Shown here in pieces: positions 36,450 through 50,400 of a DNA stretch of 64,000 nt (position 1 is the stretch's first letter; each line of letters begins with the position of its first letter). Both the position numbers and the translations under genes were made by a program. The DNA is taken from assembly GCF_002443255.2 (NCBI RefSeq), contig NW_019211459.1, positions 6,674,082 through 6,738,081 of the forward strand. The letters run 5' to 3'. The notes under the pieces are model-generated. The model was not told where the DNA came from. It searched no databases and saw only the letters and a list, made by a program, of their open reading frames with translations. Source of the DNA: Varroa destructor. Its lineage: Eukaryota > Arthropoda > Arachnida > Mesostigmata > Varroidae.

Positions 36450-39400
36450 TGGTCATCCTTTACGCAGAGAATAGCATCTCCCCTAGAGCTACGTGGCTAT
36501 CGAGGGGAACACTGCGAGCAAAAATGACCCGCCAAACTTCGATTGAGTCGATTGCTTGCCGCCAGACAACATCTACCGACTTATGACCGAGCCAGCGATG
36601 GGGAACTTAAAGGCGCAATTGCAACCACAGTACGATGAACGCTAGTAGCTTGTAGCACAAATAGAAACAGCCCGCGAAAACGACTATGCAAAGCTTATTC
36701 GTCACCGTTTCTGTTAGAAAGAGCTTGAAATGAGCGGAATGGGAAGTTGCGCGACTGTTGCAAATACAGATACACGCACATATTTCAACGTATCGTGACT
36801 AGACCTCTTGGAGTCGCGTCAGAAGACTAGGTTTTGTCAATGCTGATTGCGCACTGCAAAACAAACGACACTCATCCTGCCGATGTCTGCCTGAAGGCAA
36901 AATTAAGCCCATCAAGGGTTCTGACGACTATGAAGTACCTACGCTCTTTATACGCAAATGCTTCCAATAAATTCAGCTTAAAACCCCCTGAACGTCGTAG
37001 AGCATTCGTTGCACAGTTTTAGCGACACGCTATTGTATCTTCAATATTTTTACAGATTTTTGATATTGGTTATTTTTGATCACAACGGTAGTAACTAATA
37101 GATCCGATAACCAACATTTTATCTGCACACATGAAACACTCGAACAATCCAATTGAAAAAAAGGCAATAAAACAGACATTTTTGCTCATCAACAAAAAGA
37201 CGATGAAGGATAAATTATTTATTTCCTCATTTCAATTATTTAATTGCGGCCAGTTATAAGCAAATCTATATTATGACGTAATCCAATAACTTACTTATGG
37301 ACCCCTTTAAAATGAAATATCTAGCGTGTCCGGATTTTATGTTTTTATGTCCAGACAGATTGTAGCGATTACTATCACAATATACAGCTAGTATATATAG
37401 ATATGATGACTAGTATATGATGTACTTTCGTGCATAGCTTGAAGCATGTTCGTGGTCAAGTCTTCGAGTTGATTCTTGGGCTACACTTTTTATAATCGCT
37501 ATCCATACTGTGTTGTGTTGACAGTTCAAGCTTGCTCATAGCCCTAACCCTAATCTGCGATATAATGTAGTACATACAGTAAACTCGTATCACATGCACA
37601 TTTGTTACTTAACGACCTCATCTCATTGCCTGTCGTCGCGTTAGCTTGATGCTATGCTTACGAACTAGTAATACAGGTGTCCACAGCAGCATTGACCAGA
37701 CACACGTGCGCGCGCCTGCGAGCATCCGCCAAAACAAACCAGATTGTCCCTCATTCTGGCTGTTTGCCGTTACGGCTCGTGCCCGTTTCTAGCTAACCAA
37801 TAAGCGACCGTTGCGCGTGTCATCTGCTCGCACCCTCCTCAACCGCTGGCAGCCAATGGCAGATGCTCTGGGCTCATCCTTCCCGCATAATGAGGCAAGC
37901 AAGTGAGCGGATGGCTACGCCAGCCGATGCTGTGCCGCCGTCGTAGATGCGCTTCGATGGGATGAGCGAAGATGCGCAACCAACGGCAGCCGGCCACACG
38001 CACCCACACGGCGACTTGGCGCCAGACGAGACAGTGCGATGTTTACCGTCGCGGAGAACCGAAACCGCGCGCGTCCTGGTAGTAGCATCCGGTCGACAAT
38101 GCTGTTGACATTGCCCCCGCCGCGGCTGCCACCACCATTCGGCAGCAAGCAAACAAACACGCGTAACAAAGAAAGAACAATGGCCAGGTGCAGCAACGCC
38201 ACCGTGGAACAAGACGCGCGGCAATGAAGCCCCTGACAACGGCGCGCAAACGTCGTGTGATCCGCGTCATAACGAACGGCCAGCAGAAAAAAGCGAGCCG
38301 AAGTGAATTTCCCAGAGAAAAGAAAAGCTCGAGCACTTTCGCTCTCTTTACTACGGTATAGCAAGGTGCCTTCATCAAAATAATAGAGGGATTAACTGAC
38401 AAAGTTCGATCATCGAACCGCACGACTGTGTGCCCTACAGACGAGGCAAATATTTGTTGCCGCCACGGAAACTGTCGTACATATGCGGAGCGAGTATCTG
38501 TCAATAGGATAGCGTTAACCACCTGAAACGACGCATTGCTATAGGTGCATTTGTGCAGCAACAACGTATAGTTGAGCGTCTAGCTATGACGATCTGCTAA
38601 CGAATGGGAGAAAAGTCAAAGCTCAGCATGAAGTAAGATCAGACTTCATTCGAGACCGTCGGGTGATATTCTAGCCAACACAACATAACAATCTACTGCG
38701 GACTCTATCTCTAATGAACTGAAAATTATGGATGTATCGCATCGTGCCGAGGCGAAACAACGAACTTGTCAGATGAGTGGTTGGCTGGCCAGCTAAAGAC
38801 TACCGTCGCTCAATGAAGTTATTAAGACAATCTCTAAGGGATGCTAGAAAATTAAGGAGTTTTAGCTTAGTATTTGGGATAGAGTTAACGGCGACCGTCA
38901 TCAATGTATTGACCCTATCTACAGTGGATCAGGACGACGCCGATCGCGTGTTGTTGATTCTGTGTCGTTGTACAAAGTAGAATTTTTAACATCTAAGAAG
39001 AGCGAACCTTGTTCGTCTCCGTTAAAAAGCCTTTAAACTCCTCGGTTTTTTTTTTTTTTTATACAGTTCAACGGAAACAAGTCCATACGGGCAAATAGAA
39101 CGTGGACATGTCAGAACTCGGTTACTGGCCATCGTTATCTCGCGTCTCCGCTATAGCGGTTCATAAAATCTTCACAAAAACAGCGGATTATTGAGTGGTC
39201 AATAAAGCATTCACTGTGTTTTCGCGCAAATCTTATGGAATACTTCGCCCAAACGGAGGCAATATGTATTTCGTGTTTCCATAAACAGCGTCTGAACGAA
39301 TGATGACATATAAATAGCAGTAGAACCTTATGTGCTGATAGGAACATCCCTTGCGGACGTGGCTATCCAATATAGCTGCCACTTGTTTCGATAATTTTTT

Positions 39401-41000
39401 AATTCTAATTTTTTAAACTGACCATGAGTCGTGTTCAAAGCTCTTTTCTCTACATTGGTAAGAAGGAACTTCTTTGTTCCGATTGTGAGGGACGCGCATG
39501 TCGATTCCATGAAGCTTCACTCAAACACGTTCTTCACAATCCATTATAGAACGTCTAATTATAAGCAATTCAAAAGTATGTTGACTTTAACGTCTCCAAA
39601 GAGTTTTGGGTGGACCTAGAAGTCTTCGTAAGCTGCTCAACATACGCGTCTTCGAAAGCATAGTTCAAATTTCGAATTGAGATAGTACTATAATTTTTAC
39701 TGAAGTTTTTCGCCCTAAAATTAGGTGGGCAGACTTTCCGAGCAGACTTTTTATGCATGGCAGTCTTCCTTTGATCCTTCGAAAAACTCACAACGACTAG
39801 CAACGGTGTGGACCGATGATTTCGGCCGACAAAATATGTTTATGACTCTGATGGGGGTTCGACCAGCTCGAAGGTGTTTAGCAACGGTTGATCTTCACTC
39901 ATACCTCACAAACGAGTCCGTTGATATCTCCGTCATGATGGGTGTGCGCTTTCCTCTGTTCTCCAATATGATGTCTCGAATTTAAATAAAACCCCCTGTG
40001 TGAGTTTAGGATTAGACCAACATGTATTGCTAATATTGATATTCGACGCGATCGTATAAACACTCACCAAAAGCTGGACAGAAGACGGTATTATCAAATC
40101 GAAAATGTCGTTACGTGCACTCGACCAGTGTGCACCTGTTATTGATGTAGATGCGCTAAACATACAGCATAATCTTGTTGAAAGATACGTAGAACACGCT
40201 AGACAAGGGAACGTTTCGCGCGGAAAAGCATTGGATAGCCGTGTTACCGGAACCTAGCTTGGTCCGCATTACAAACGGTGTTTACGCCTGTTATGTATAT
40301 ACACACATGCAATCGGTTGATGCAAATACTCCGTAGAAGGTCGTAGGTCCACAACAAGGTTAACAAGAGCAGTTAGAGTTAGTGGTTGTAAGTCACCATC
40401 ATAAATGTATCATTTTCCTTATATGGCCCTCAGCATTTATGTCATTGGAATAATCCAGGTTACGACGGCACAGTACACGCAACGAATTGCCGACGTCACA
40501 AACACCGACTCACTCACTCGGTCACGTAAGATCGTATTGACTCCCCAACGCGTGTATGGGCTTTCATTTATTGCTTTGCAGGTTCTTAGCGATAGAAATA
40601 CATTATGAACAGCTGAATGTGTAGTCGGTTCATTCGTCCGTCCGTCCGTCTGTTCCGCCTGCTTTCGCTGCACGTTAGGTCAACTTAAGTCTCGTTGCAG
40701 TGGTGGCATATTAGGGGTGCGCCGTCACCCCAAACTAAGCTAGGAGGGGGCTCGGGGGGAGGGAGGGAGGCAGGCAGGCAGGCAGGCAACTCGGAGTGAA
40801 AATGGGGGATGGAATCGAGCCCAAAAGAATCTGTCGAGAAATTCGCTCACACTGTTAAAATGCTGAGTGCTTTTGGTGCAGTATAGTGAAGATGAAGACA
40901 CTGTCACATACTATACGACATAAAGGGCACGACTTTTAGGTGATGTACATTGTCTGCCATACGAAGACACGCCACACACCGTACAGACTATTACGAACGA
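36450..41000. other. Non-coding region, no supported gene
   Basis: A GC-rich patch at about 37.7-38.3 kb gives overlapping frames of 121-173 codons on the minus strand with no domain or consistent splice pattern. A 15-base T-run occupies 39046-39060. (GTCC)n is at 40634-40650 and a GGGA/GGCA tract at about 40756-40788. Confidence 0.5.
40756..40788. repeat. (GGGA)n-(GGCA)n tetranucleotide tract
   Basis: GGGA units pass into five GGCA units; one substitution separates the unit types, as in the compound repeat near 9.3 kb. Confidence 0.88.
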
Positions 41001-41201
41001 TAGATACTACAATTAATATTCATAACTAAAAGTGAGGCGGTTTTACGAGACTACAACACGCGACCATACACTGGACACCTCACACCGTGGAAACAGCGGA
41101 CAAGCAGCAGGCGGACAGCGGCCTCGCGTCCGGCCGAATTTCGACTGTGAACTGAACTGACTAGACCGAACCGAACAACGAAAGACCAACTGACTGTGAC
41201 T

Positions 41202-41356
41202 GCCGCTGATGCTGCCGCCGAAACCGCTGCTGCTGCTGCTGCTGCTTCAGCCGCTCCCGTTGCTGCTGCTGCTGCTGCTGTTGTTGTTGCTGCTGCCGCC
41301 GCCGCCGCCGTTGTTGTTGTTGTTGTTGTTGTTGTTGTCGTTGTCGTTGCCGTTGT
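41202..41356. repeat. Long mixed (GCT/GCC/GTT)n triplet tract
   Basis: About 150 bases of almost pure triplets: GCT runs, a GCC run, then GTT and GTC runs. The minus-strand frame through it (41051-41509) gives poly-Ala/poly-Thr and is treated as a repeat translation. Confidence 0.9.
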
Positions 41357-41560
41357 CAGTGGCTGGCCGTAGCTGTTGTTAGTTCGCTTTTGGTGGAGCC
41401 GCTCTTCGCGCGCAGAAGCGGCCGATGCTGAGCGGAGGAACGAACGGCGACTCTTGGCCGTCGACAGCCCTCTCCACAACTGCCACACCTCGCCACACCG
41501 CGACAGCACACACCCGATTGCGCCGCATGCGAATGCTGCCGCTGCGGCGATGGCTACAAG

Positions 41561-41591
41561 AAGACGACGACGACGACAACAACAACAACAA
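41561..41591. repeat. (GAC)n-(AAC)n triplet tract
   Basis: GAC units are followed directly by AAC units. Confidence 0.85.
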
Positions 41592-42019
41592 CTGGATGAA
41601 GGAAGATGAACGAAGACGCGAGTCGCAGCAGTTTCGCGTTAGCTTCGCATACATCTGTGGGTACGGCAACGGTATCGAGCCACTGACTGTTACCGCCGTA
41701 TCAGTCAGTACTGTGGCCTAGGTATAGGTAGGCCGGTCAACAACAATTGACTTCATCTGGGTAGGTAATTGAAAAACCGCTGTCACTTCGGCTCTGGGGC
41801 CAAAAACTGAAACGGTTAAAGAAGCTCGGCAGAAGATGGCAGAGGCACAAAATGGATGCTGTTTGAAGTGCAACTGTAACAAGGACTTTACGACGATGCG
41901 TACCAGCGGAAATCCTTCTATTAGCACAGGTTCAAACGTCTGCGACCCGACGAGAACAACAATAATCACCATTGTCTACGTTGTTATCATCTATACACAC
42001 ATATATATATATATAGTGT

Positions 42020-45000
42020 AACACACATTGTAGTCATCATAACCAAACACGATAATGTTTGTACGACCGCACGTTACCAACATGCCGCTTAAATCATTTG
42101 TCACAAAGCTGCCATCAGTGTTTGCTTCTAGTACCTCTCTAAGCGTCGTGAAACCCCGCTAGTATATGGAACACGATCGTCAACTTGTACGGAACTCTCG
42201 CTAGTGATACGTGTTTACGTAAAAGCGATGCACGTATCGTGTGATCAAATGCAATTACATCCATTGATACAGGCGCACACGTATTCAGCAATAAAGTTAC
42301 GCTTTCGATCACCTCCAGAAGCTAAGCAAAATGCAATATGTTTTACCTTCCAATAGACTGCATGTACGCGAATACAGCTTAAAGGCTCTTTCTGGGTTGC
42401 CTTCGACCCGGACTAATTTTTCCCAAAACCCTAGACGAAAGTGGACAATAAGGCCCATGAAACTGCAAGCTCTCGAGCTTCGTAGATGCGTGGACGAGGT
42501 GTGCCTTCTTTTCTATCTTGCACGACATCGGAGTTTTCCTTATAGCAGGCTGATATCCCGCTGCGTCCTGCGTGACTGCCCACATATAATACCAATGTAT
42601 AAACGCGACAATGATCACTGAGAGGCCTGCTGGTAAGGTGTAGAGCCTTTTTAACTCAATCATTGAATAGATATGTATGAAGTGTTAGTACATCACGTCA
42701 GTTAGCATTGTGAATTGCTTGGTAAATGAAGTATGACGAATAGGAAACACCTCAACCCTATTTCTGTGCCCATTGAACGCCATTATATGAGCTAAGCCGT
42801 CCACCCAGGGAAAAGCACTTTTGCCATTTCGCTGTGGCTGTCATGGTTTATTAAGCGGTGGAGAAACCCTTGACGCTCTAATATTAAAAATACCCAGTGC
42901 TAGATATTTAAATATCGGCGATCGTCGTTGATGGGTCCTTTCGTTACGATTAATGTGAAACGTCATCCATTAGAGAAAAATTTTACCTATTCAGGTTCAC
43001 TTTGTCTAATAGAAAAAAAAAGAGCCACTTTTATAGCTACAGATTTTTTTTTATTTGTTGCCGAAAAAAGGTGTTGCTGAACGATGCTAACATGCTTGAA
43101 AAGGTTACGAAAGTGACGAATTTGCCTATCGAGTGCGTAGGCATATGGTGCTATACAGCCCCTTAGGTCGCTGTAGGAGACTGTTAGACGTTTCAATCTG
43201 ACCTGGCTCTTCTACGAAACTCTCTATTGTTATCAAGGGTAGTATGAAGGAACCATTGCAAATCAAAGGGTAGCAATGCAAACTCATTATCACACGCCGT
43301 AGAACTTGTATAGACAACTTTAACTTCTAGCTTTGTCCATGGCCAATTTGTGACATTTATTGTGACTTTTCGATCGTTTGCAGCAGCCGGCAATCTCTAA
43401 TAAAAAAAGTTGAATCAAAGAAATTAACGTTGACTCTCCGGTAGACGGGCCTGTACTGAATCTTTCGCGTACATCGGAGACCCGGTCCGCTACTACGCTA
43501 ATAGATTTGATTATGTATGTTTCCATTGGCTTTAGTAGCTATCTAACATGCTAGTCTCACTGCGTGTATATTGATCGACCACCTTTTGTGCGCCCCTATT
43601 CAGCTACTGCCGTCGCTGCGACCGTTCGAACGACCAAATATTACAGTACAATATGACATACTGAAAGTGATGAAACGTCATTGACTTGCCAGCTGGCCAA
43701 GGCATCGTCTCCTTTTCATGCTACGTACATATACGACATACATGGCAAAATGGCCGGCAAATCCAGGTCTGAGAAGCGGTTGCGATCTCGGCGTCACCAT
43801 TCTTTCTATGGTACAATATCAACCCTAGCGTAATTTCACTCGTTGATAAAATAAAAAATGGGAAAAGTCCAGTAGGGTTAGTATATATCGTTATTCTGGT
43901 TGCTGGAACGCTGTATGTTAAAAGAACCGGTTGAGCCCCAGCAGTTTTTGTTTTTGCTTGTTTGTTTGTTTGCTTACTGCTACGCTCTTATGCTCACTGT
44001 ATAATTTCCATATCTATTTCGATTATATATAGCAGCAGTATCTCATCATGCCGTTTGTGGAAACCTGCTGAGTACTTTCGAGGGTCCTAGCAGGCTAAAC
44101 AGCATCAGCCTGCTAGTACTACGTGCACACAAACCTAAGCAGATAAAAGAAAATAAATAAGTAAGTTCGTTGCAGTCGCTATCGTTGCGGACGGATTATG
44201 TGTCTCTTCGGTTTTGCCTGGTCTTGTTCTTATACTCAGTTTGTCCTTCGGTGTATATACGAGCGAGTGAAATGCTCCTGAACTGGCAGCGGAAGCGCCA
44301 TTGGCATGGGTTGCATTACAAGCCCAAGTGGCAAACAGATGTAGAGATGAATAAACGTACGACGGCGCGGTGGTGCCGAAAGAACAACGACACGAAACGC
44401 CATTGTTTCCCTTCAGTCTGCCGTCGATGGCTGTTAGTTGTTGATTTCTGACCGTTTTTTCCTTCTACGTCCTGCAAAATGAAGTGTAGACCACTAGGCT
44501 GGTCCTATTAATGCTTTACGTCGAAATCACAAAAAGCGAAAATTGAGATGCAAAACAGCGCGACATTGATTGCGCACACTGGAAGTGACAACGTGTGCCG
44601 AAGTGCCGGCGACGGGAGCGATGTCGTTGACTTCATTGTTCCTGCTGGTAATGAAGCGTATCCTGTTGTCATTGCTTCGCTAAGACTGCCGCTGCTGGTG
44701 GCACTCAACTAGCAAAGAGGGTGCATTGCGCGCCTAGACATTGGGCGAGGTGGTAAGGGGCTGCGCGCGAATGGACACTGACATACTGTAAGAATGTATA
44801 TATAGTTGGCTGTACAAACGCGTGGCAATCCTCATTGGCATTCCCATGGAAGGCGGACGGGGATCATGGGAGTACTTTTGCGGCGTTCAAGGGCGTAAGG
44901 GTAGTAGCGATTCTTCGGTGCTAATCAACTCAGTGAACGGACATGCTGCATTAATAATGACACAGACAGGTACATAACCGTGCGGTCGGAAAGCAGAAGT

Positions 45001-47400
45001 TTTACCGTAGCACTAATCAGCTATTGTATCAGCATTGGCTGTGGGCTAGCAAAGTTCCGTTGATACTTTTCTGTGAACGTGTCTTGGAGTTTTGTCTGAT
45101 GAACTACTGCATAACGCGTAACTTCGCTGTGTTACAGGTAGATGCTCGCCCCTAACACCGTTCGGTAACGGTTCGTTCCGTTTGAAATGTGAGCACCTAT
45201 TTCTGTTTTACCTTGTAACCTATTACGACGCTCTGGGCTAATCGGCCAAAGCTATGCAACAACTTGATAGATCCAAACAGAACAAGTCATGACGTATTAA
45301 TGTCCGCCCTATAAAATTATTATAAGAAATTTCACAGCATTGCATATGGGTCATTGAGAACGGGTCGAGCTTGTATATTACCCTAGCAACTTTTTCAATC
45401 AACTATTGTAAAACAGTCAGACTGAGGCGTTCATTGATTAGTGTGTGCCTAACCAGTTAATATATATAGCATGCTATGTAGTTCATTATAATAGGTCCGG
45501 GCCAGTTGTATGGGTGTGAAGGCAGGCGGAGTGTATAATTTTTTTTTGGTAGAAAGATTCATTGAGCCGAAATTTTAAGCTCTTCGTGTACAATGCGTCC
45601 ACAGAGATACACATACACCTATACACGACGCATAAATACACTGTAAATTTTATATAAATAAAGGAAGCTACTATTATTTATCTACCGCCGATGAACCCTT
45701 TGTATTGCATTTGTACTACAGCGCGGCGCTGTGTGTGACAATTCAGATTAGTTTCTGTCTTTCCAGCTTTGGTCGGCCATCGTCAGCACCTTCAGTTTCA
45801 CCTATCCCAACGCGAGCCGGAATCTACTGCAGAACTGTGTGCTATTTCATCAGATATAAAAACGTTACGACTACTTGTATCATATTAGCACGCGGTCTTT
45901 GGAAATCATATGGGATTCTGTGCTGCCTTCGGGGTCGTATATGACTATGTCTAACCGATGCGCATATTGACCAATTCAGTACTTCATAGATCGTAACTAC
46001 CCCTTTAGCTGTCAAGCTATCACAGTTATATATGCCGCATAAAGTGCTTCGAACGCTGTGTAGATAGTAGGCCCCAGGCTGTAGGTTCCCGGTTTAAACG
46101 AACCAAATCGTCGATGAGGTAAATGCACTTCGACGACCGATACGTTCGGATGACACTACGAATCTCATTGTTCTCTTTCGCGTTAAAAGGGATCAAATCA
46201 AGGCCTATTATAAGTAGTAAGGCCCTGCAGTTTTTTTCCTCAATGCAGCTAGTCGCAGTGCTCGTGCCCCTGCTACCTTTGGCTATTTAGCCGGCATAGC
46301 GTAGACGGCAAATAAATGCTTACATTTAATCAACTCAATTAATAAATCAGTTATATTACCGTGCTGTCATGTCATAGCATCAGAGTACACGCTCGAACTA
46401 CCTAGGTTAAGCTTTTTTCTTAGGTCCCAATTTGTCAATCCACTTGCACTATAAGGTCCTAAACATGGATAGGCTACCTTTGTACGTTATAGTGTTTTAA
46501 TAAGGCTTCTAGGCGTGTTCGCTGAAAATCCTTTATGCGGCACCGTGCGCGGCCCAGACGGCGGGCAGCTCATTTTCGTAACATTGTCTCAACTTCGTTA
46601 TCTATCTTCAGTAAAGTATCTTGGTAATTTCGATGGAATTACATTGTGGGTTTCCAACAACGAGATCGGGGCATCTGCTTTGCTGAACACGGAGCCCTAT
46701 AATCACTAAGAGGTAGTAGAGGGTAATCATAGGTGCGGAGAATATGGGAATCTGATGCTACTTCAAACCTATCGTATTTAATGGAGGGGGCATCGGAGGG
46801 AGTGACATTCGAGACTGTTATGATTACAATTCAGTCAGCCGTGAACATTAGATATGGCTTCTGCTCTTCTGTGCCGGGTGGTCACCCTCTTAAGCTGGCC
46901 ATTTTTTCATACAGTCTTTCCTTACGCTTATCTATCTATAATATATTTATTTATTTTCTCCAAAAGAAACAACTCGACAATCATTAACCCATCCAAGGTC
47001 ATTTTTACTATTTATATAACATCTCTATCCGCTAAGGTATTATGTTGTGATAGATGTAATCATCCTAATCTCTTTGTTGTTGTTTCGTTACGAGTAGTAA
47101 CAGCCAGCTGTAGCAATTTGAGGCAATTTCTTGAAATTGAACACAATCAAGCCTATTTTCTTTTTATTCCCATTCAGTCAGCTCGCGTCTATGCCTGACC
47201 AGTGTTGCAGGCGGCCGTCGTGCCGATATCTCTAGTCCAGGCCAAATCAAAGTCAATCTGACGAATGAACAGCACCCACAGCTTCTTTGCCACTATTAAC
47301 TTTCCCGTTGAAGTAATTTGCTTCACTTTGCTGAAGAAAGGCACATGCTAAGCGGTGTCCACGAAAGAAACACTCGCAATAACATCAACAGGCCTCAACG
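42020..47400. other. Non-coding region, AT-moderate
   Basis: No gene recognised. It contains a perfect hairpin at 44087-44116. Weak box B-like words near 46.09 kb and box A-like words near 46.29 kb do not combine into a tRNA. Confidence 0.5.
44087..44116. repeat. Perfect 10-bp-stem hairpin
   Basis: CTAGCAGGCT and AGCCTGCTAG pair exactly across a 10-base loop. Confidence 0.87.
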
Positions 47401-50400
47401 GCCCCCAGAGCAAACTAACTCATCACGGCCATCTCGCGTTTCGTCAGCGGTTCAGTAGCGGTCGTAGGGGCTCCACGCCAGCAGCAGCAGCAGATATGTA
47501 GCAAGGCTGTGTAACTTCTACCACGATGCCCCCGCTACTGCCAATCGCATCGCCAGGTTTACTGGTTGCATTCGACGCAATGAGCACCCACCCGCTTGTA
47601 CAATTTAAGACCTCGTCGGCCAGTAAGCTGGCCAGCACTTATTATTCTCAGGGGACCAAATTCAAATCATCTGTGGTCAGCTGGGCGTGTTTGGATACTT
47701 CGCGTGCGTGCTGGGTGAGCAGTTCGCGCGAGTCCAGTAAGTAAACGCGCGCAGCTTCTTGGTGATTACGTTGGGTAATATTAACAATAAAAGCAGCAGA
47801 AGCGGCAACAGTACGAGCAGCGATGGTGGTTGGCGCTATAAGGATTTATTTTGTGTAGATTAGGCAAAATAGAACAGCGTCGCATAGACTAGCGACCACA
47901 CAACGAAGGCAAGCTGGGAAATGGACACCCAGTGGGCGAGGCGTAGTGACTATTTCTGTTGCCGTAAACCCGACCGTTGTCTCTGCCTCTTGGCTTGAGG
48001 CCTGAGCCCGGTCGCCTGAGCCATCCGTTTCGCCACGCCGATGCTGCTTCGGATCAACCGATGATCGGCACTGTCTTGATTCCTGTCTTGTCTTCTGCGG
48101 TGTTTTTCTACCTGTTTTTTGTTTTCATACGGTTCTTCCATCGATTATCTAATACGCATCGCCGATACAAGCATTGCCGAACATTTCTAGCTTCGACTGT
48201 CGTTTGCTATGATGCCTCAATGTGTGGGAGCACTACTGACATTTACAGACCAGCGCACTGCTACTCGGCTATCGTAACTACCTTAGCTTTCATTTGGTTG
48301 CCGCTGACTGAATGGTCGTGCGTTTCGTGCGAGGTAAATGGCAAGGCGCGATTGGTGAGCCACTATGGGCCCGATTTGTTGTGATATCTACGGCCGCTAC
48401 TGTCGTTTTGATCGTTTTCGCGCGCGCGTCACGAGTTCCAGGAATGTGACGAGAGGCCGTGGCGATTGCGACGCCGACCTAGGGACCACGCCAGCGTAAT
48501 TTGCCGCATGGCAGCAAGCTGCTGTAACTGCTGCCATGATGAGGACGACAACAACGACGACGACGAGAACGAAGTTGTCGTCGTCCGATGTTGTTCGACC
48601 GGCTAAAACGCGGCCGCCGTTATTATTTCTACTAATTCCGCTGCTATTTAGAGCAGAAGGAATAACAGCGGCCTTATCTCTGATAGCTTAGACGAGACTT
48701 ACGAGCCGGCGGTTTTGGTTTTCAGCAACACCAGCAGAAATCAGTAGAGGACTTCGAATTAAAAATGACAAAAACAAACTGACGACGACCCAGCGCCAGT
48801 ACCGAAAACAACAACATCGACGAAAATAATCTTGAAATTATCGTTCCAATTGTTGTCGATGTTGTGGGTTGGGCTGGGTTTTAGGGTGGGCGGGGAGGGG
48901 GGCGCGATATTGTTTTAGCTGTTTTGATCCAGGCGGCATTTGTTCACATCAGCATCCATGTAGCAAAGCGTCAGGCTGTCCAGACCTGTAATGATGACTA
49001 AAGTTACTATTACCAAATGCGAGGAAGAGATTAGTAAGAGCTGGGCAGTGCACAGCAGCGCCTTGCGGACCTCACGTAACGTAAAGGTACAACGGCGGCG
49101 GAGGGCGACCGCACTGCCGGGCGATAAAGAGTTAGTATTTAAACAGTCAAGAGAACTTATACGCTTTAGTCGTCGATTACGCAGCAAAGTAAAAAAATAA
49201 AATCGCACAACTTTCACTACTTTGCTCTCTAGCCCAGCAGCCTTAGCCCATTTGTTCAGGCAACGGACCCATGGCCATCTGCGGCCCGTTACCCGTCGAT
49301 TATCGTTGTCTTAATTTTTTTTGATAATTATCATCTTTCTTACATTATATAACATCTCCTTGGCTTTAAAGACGATTGGGGGCGGTAGGCTATCGCGGTG
49401 GGGATGGCAGCGATACTGCTTCTGTGAGGGTGCGTTATTATATAATATAATATAATATTATTATTGCAATTACTACTATAAATTTTTACAAGAAATTGTT
49501 GCTTGCAGGGGTTAGTTAGCAATGTTGCTACATCTGACTGACGGGCATATCATATCGTAAATTATCCAATTTATAGATAACCGACATTATATATACTAGT
49601 TAGACGATGTATAAGGAAATGACAGGACGTAATTGAAAAGCTCACAGTATAGTTATGCTCGGTCTAACCGACCTCAGGTCCTGTGAAGACAAGTCGATTT
49701 TTGACGTATAGGACATGTTTAGAAATTCAGGATACAGTGCTGTCGGGTCACAAATGCCGATCTACCGTAGAAGTGACGGCATTCTCCGTAGCTAAGTTGG
49801 CAGTAGAAAATCTCTTTTGAGCAAAAAGCTCGTAAGCGCCTATAAATACAATAGCCATATTTACTACTTTCATTTGAGTCGGCGAAGTACGCTGAAATCC
49901 CCTTAGATCGAATATGTCAATTTAATTCGGGCAAATTAATGCCAAGTGAGTATTTACACTATATTATTGTAGATAAAAAGCAGTAATCTTACGCAGGTCG
50001 CGGAAAGAAGATAAGTTTTGTCTTCGTTCATTAAGATCTACAACTGTCACATATCGTAATGCATACGAACTTATCGCAAGATAACTTGCACCCACACGCA
50101 TCATTGTATCACTGAACTTCGGGAAATCATCAGCTCAAGGGAATCGTTGACATGGCGTGAAAGTTGAATGACCCGTTATCCTTGGAAATTATAGATTTTT
50201 TTTTGTATTGTAACGTAGTAGTTTTCTACAAATACCTTTAACATCAGCCGGAATATGGTGCGGCGTTGAAGACATCGTAGTACGCTTGATTCAAGGACTA
50301 AAGGCCTCAATCAAGGACTGTATCTGTCGACAAGGATGCACTGCCATATACGTTTATCAATCGGGGTCTACATCCGAGTCTCGGATTTGGCGTTCAGCTC

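Larger units (their letters stand above)
34200..36450. other. Non-coding block with long dinucleotide repeats
   Basis: (TA)n at 34278-34323, (TG)n at 35115-35146, (CA)n at 35812-35832 and (TA)n at 36373-36392. A 183-codon plus frame at 34530-35081 and a 127-codon one at 35474-35857 have no domains and overlap repeats; I do not call them. Confidence 0.5.

Noticed and set aside
38043..38564. Several overlapping minus-strand frames of 121-173 codons in a GC-rich patch
   Set aside because: GC-rich DNA has fewer stops; three frames are open at once and none has a recognisable motif.
39046..39060. T15 run as a possible retrocopy poly-A tail (minus strand)
   Set aside because: No recognisable SINE or retrogene body next to it and no target-site duplication seen.
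41051..41509. 152-codon minus-strand frame rich in Thr and Ala
   Set aside because: It is the translation of a long GTT/GCT/GCC triplet tract, with no unique domain or splice support.
46045..46110. Possible second tRNA-like element with a GGTTTAAACGAACC word
   Set aside because: No box A at correct spacing and no pairing acceptor stem.
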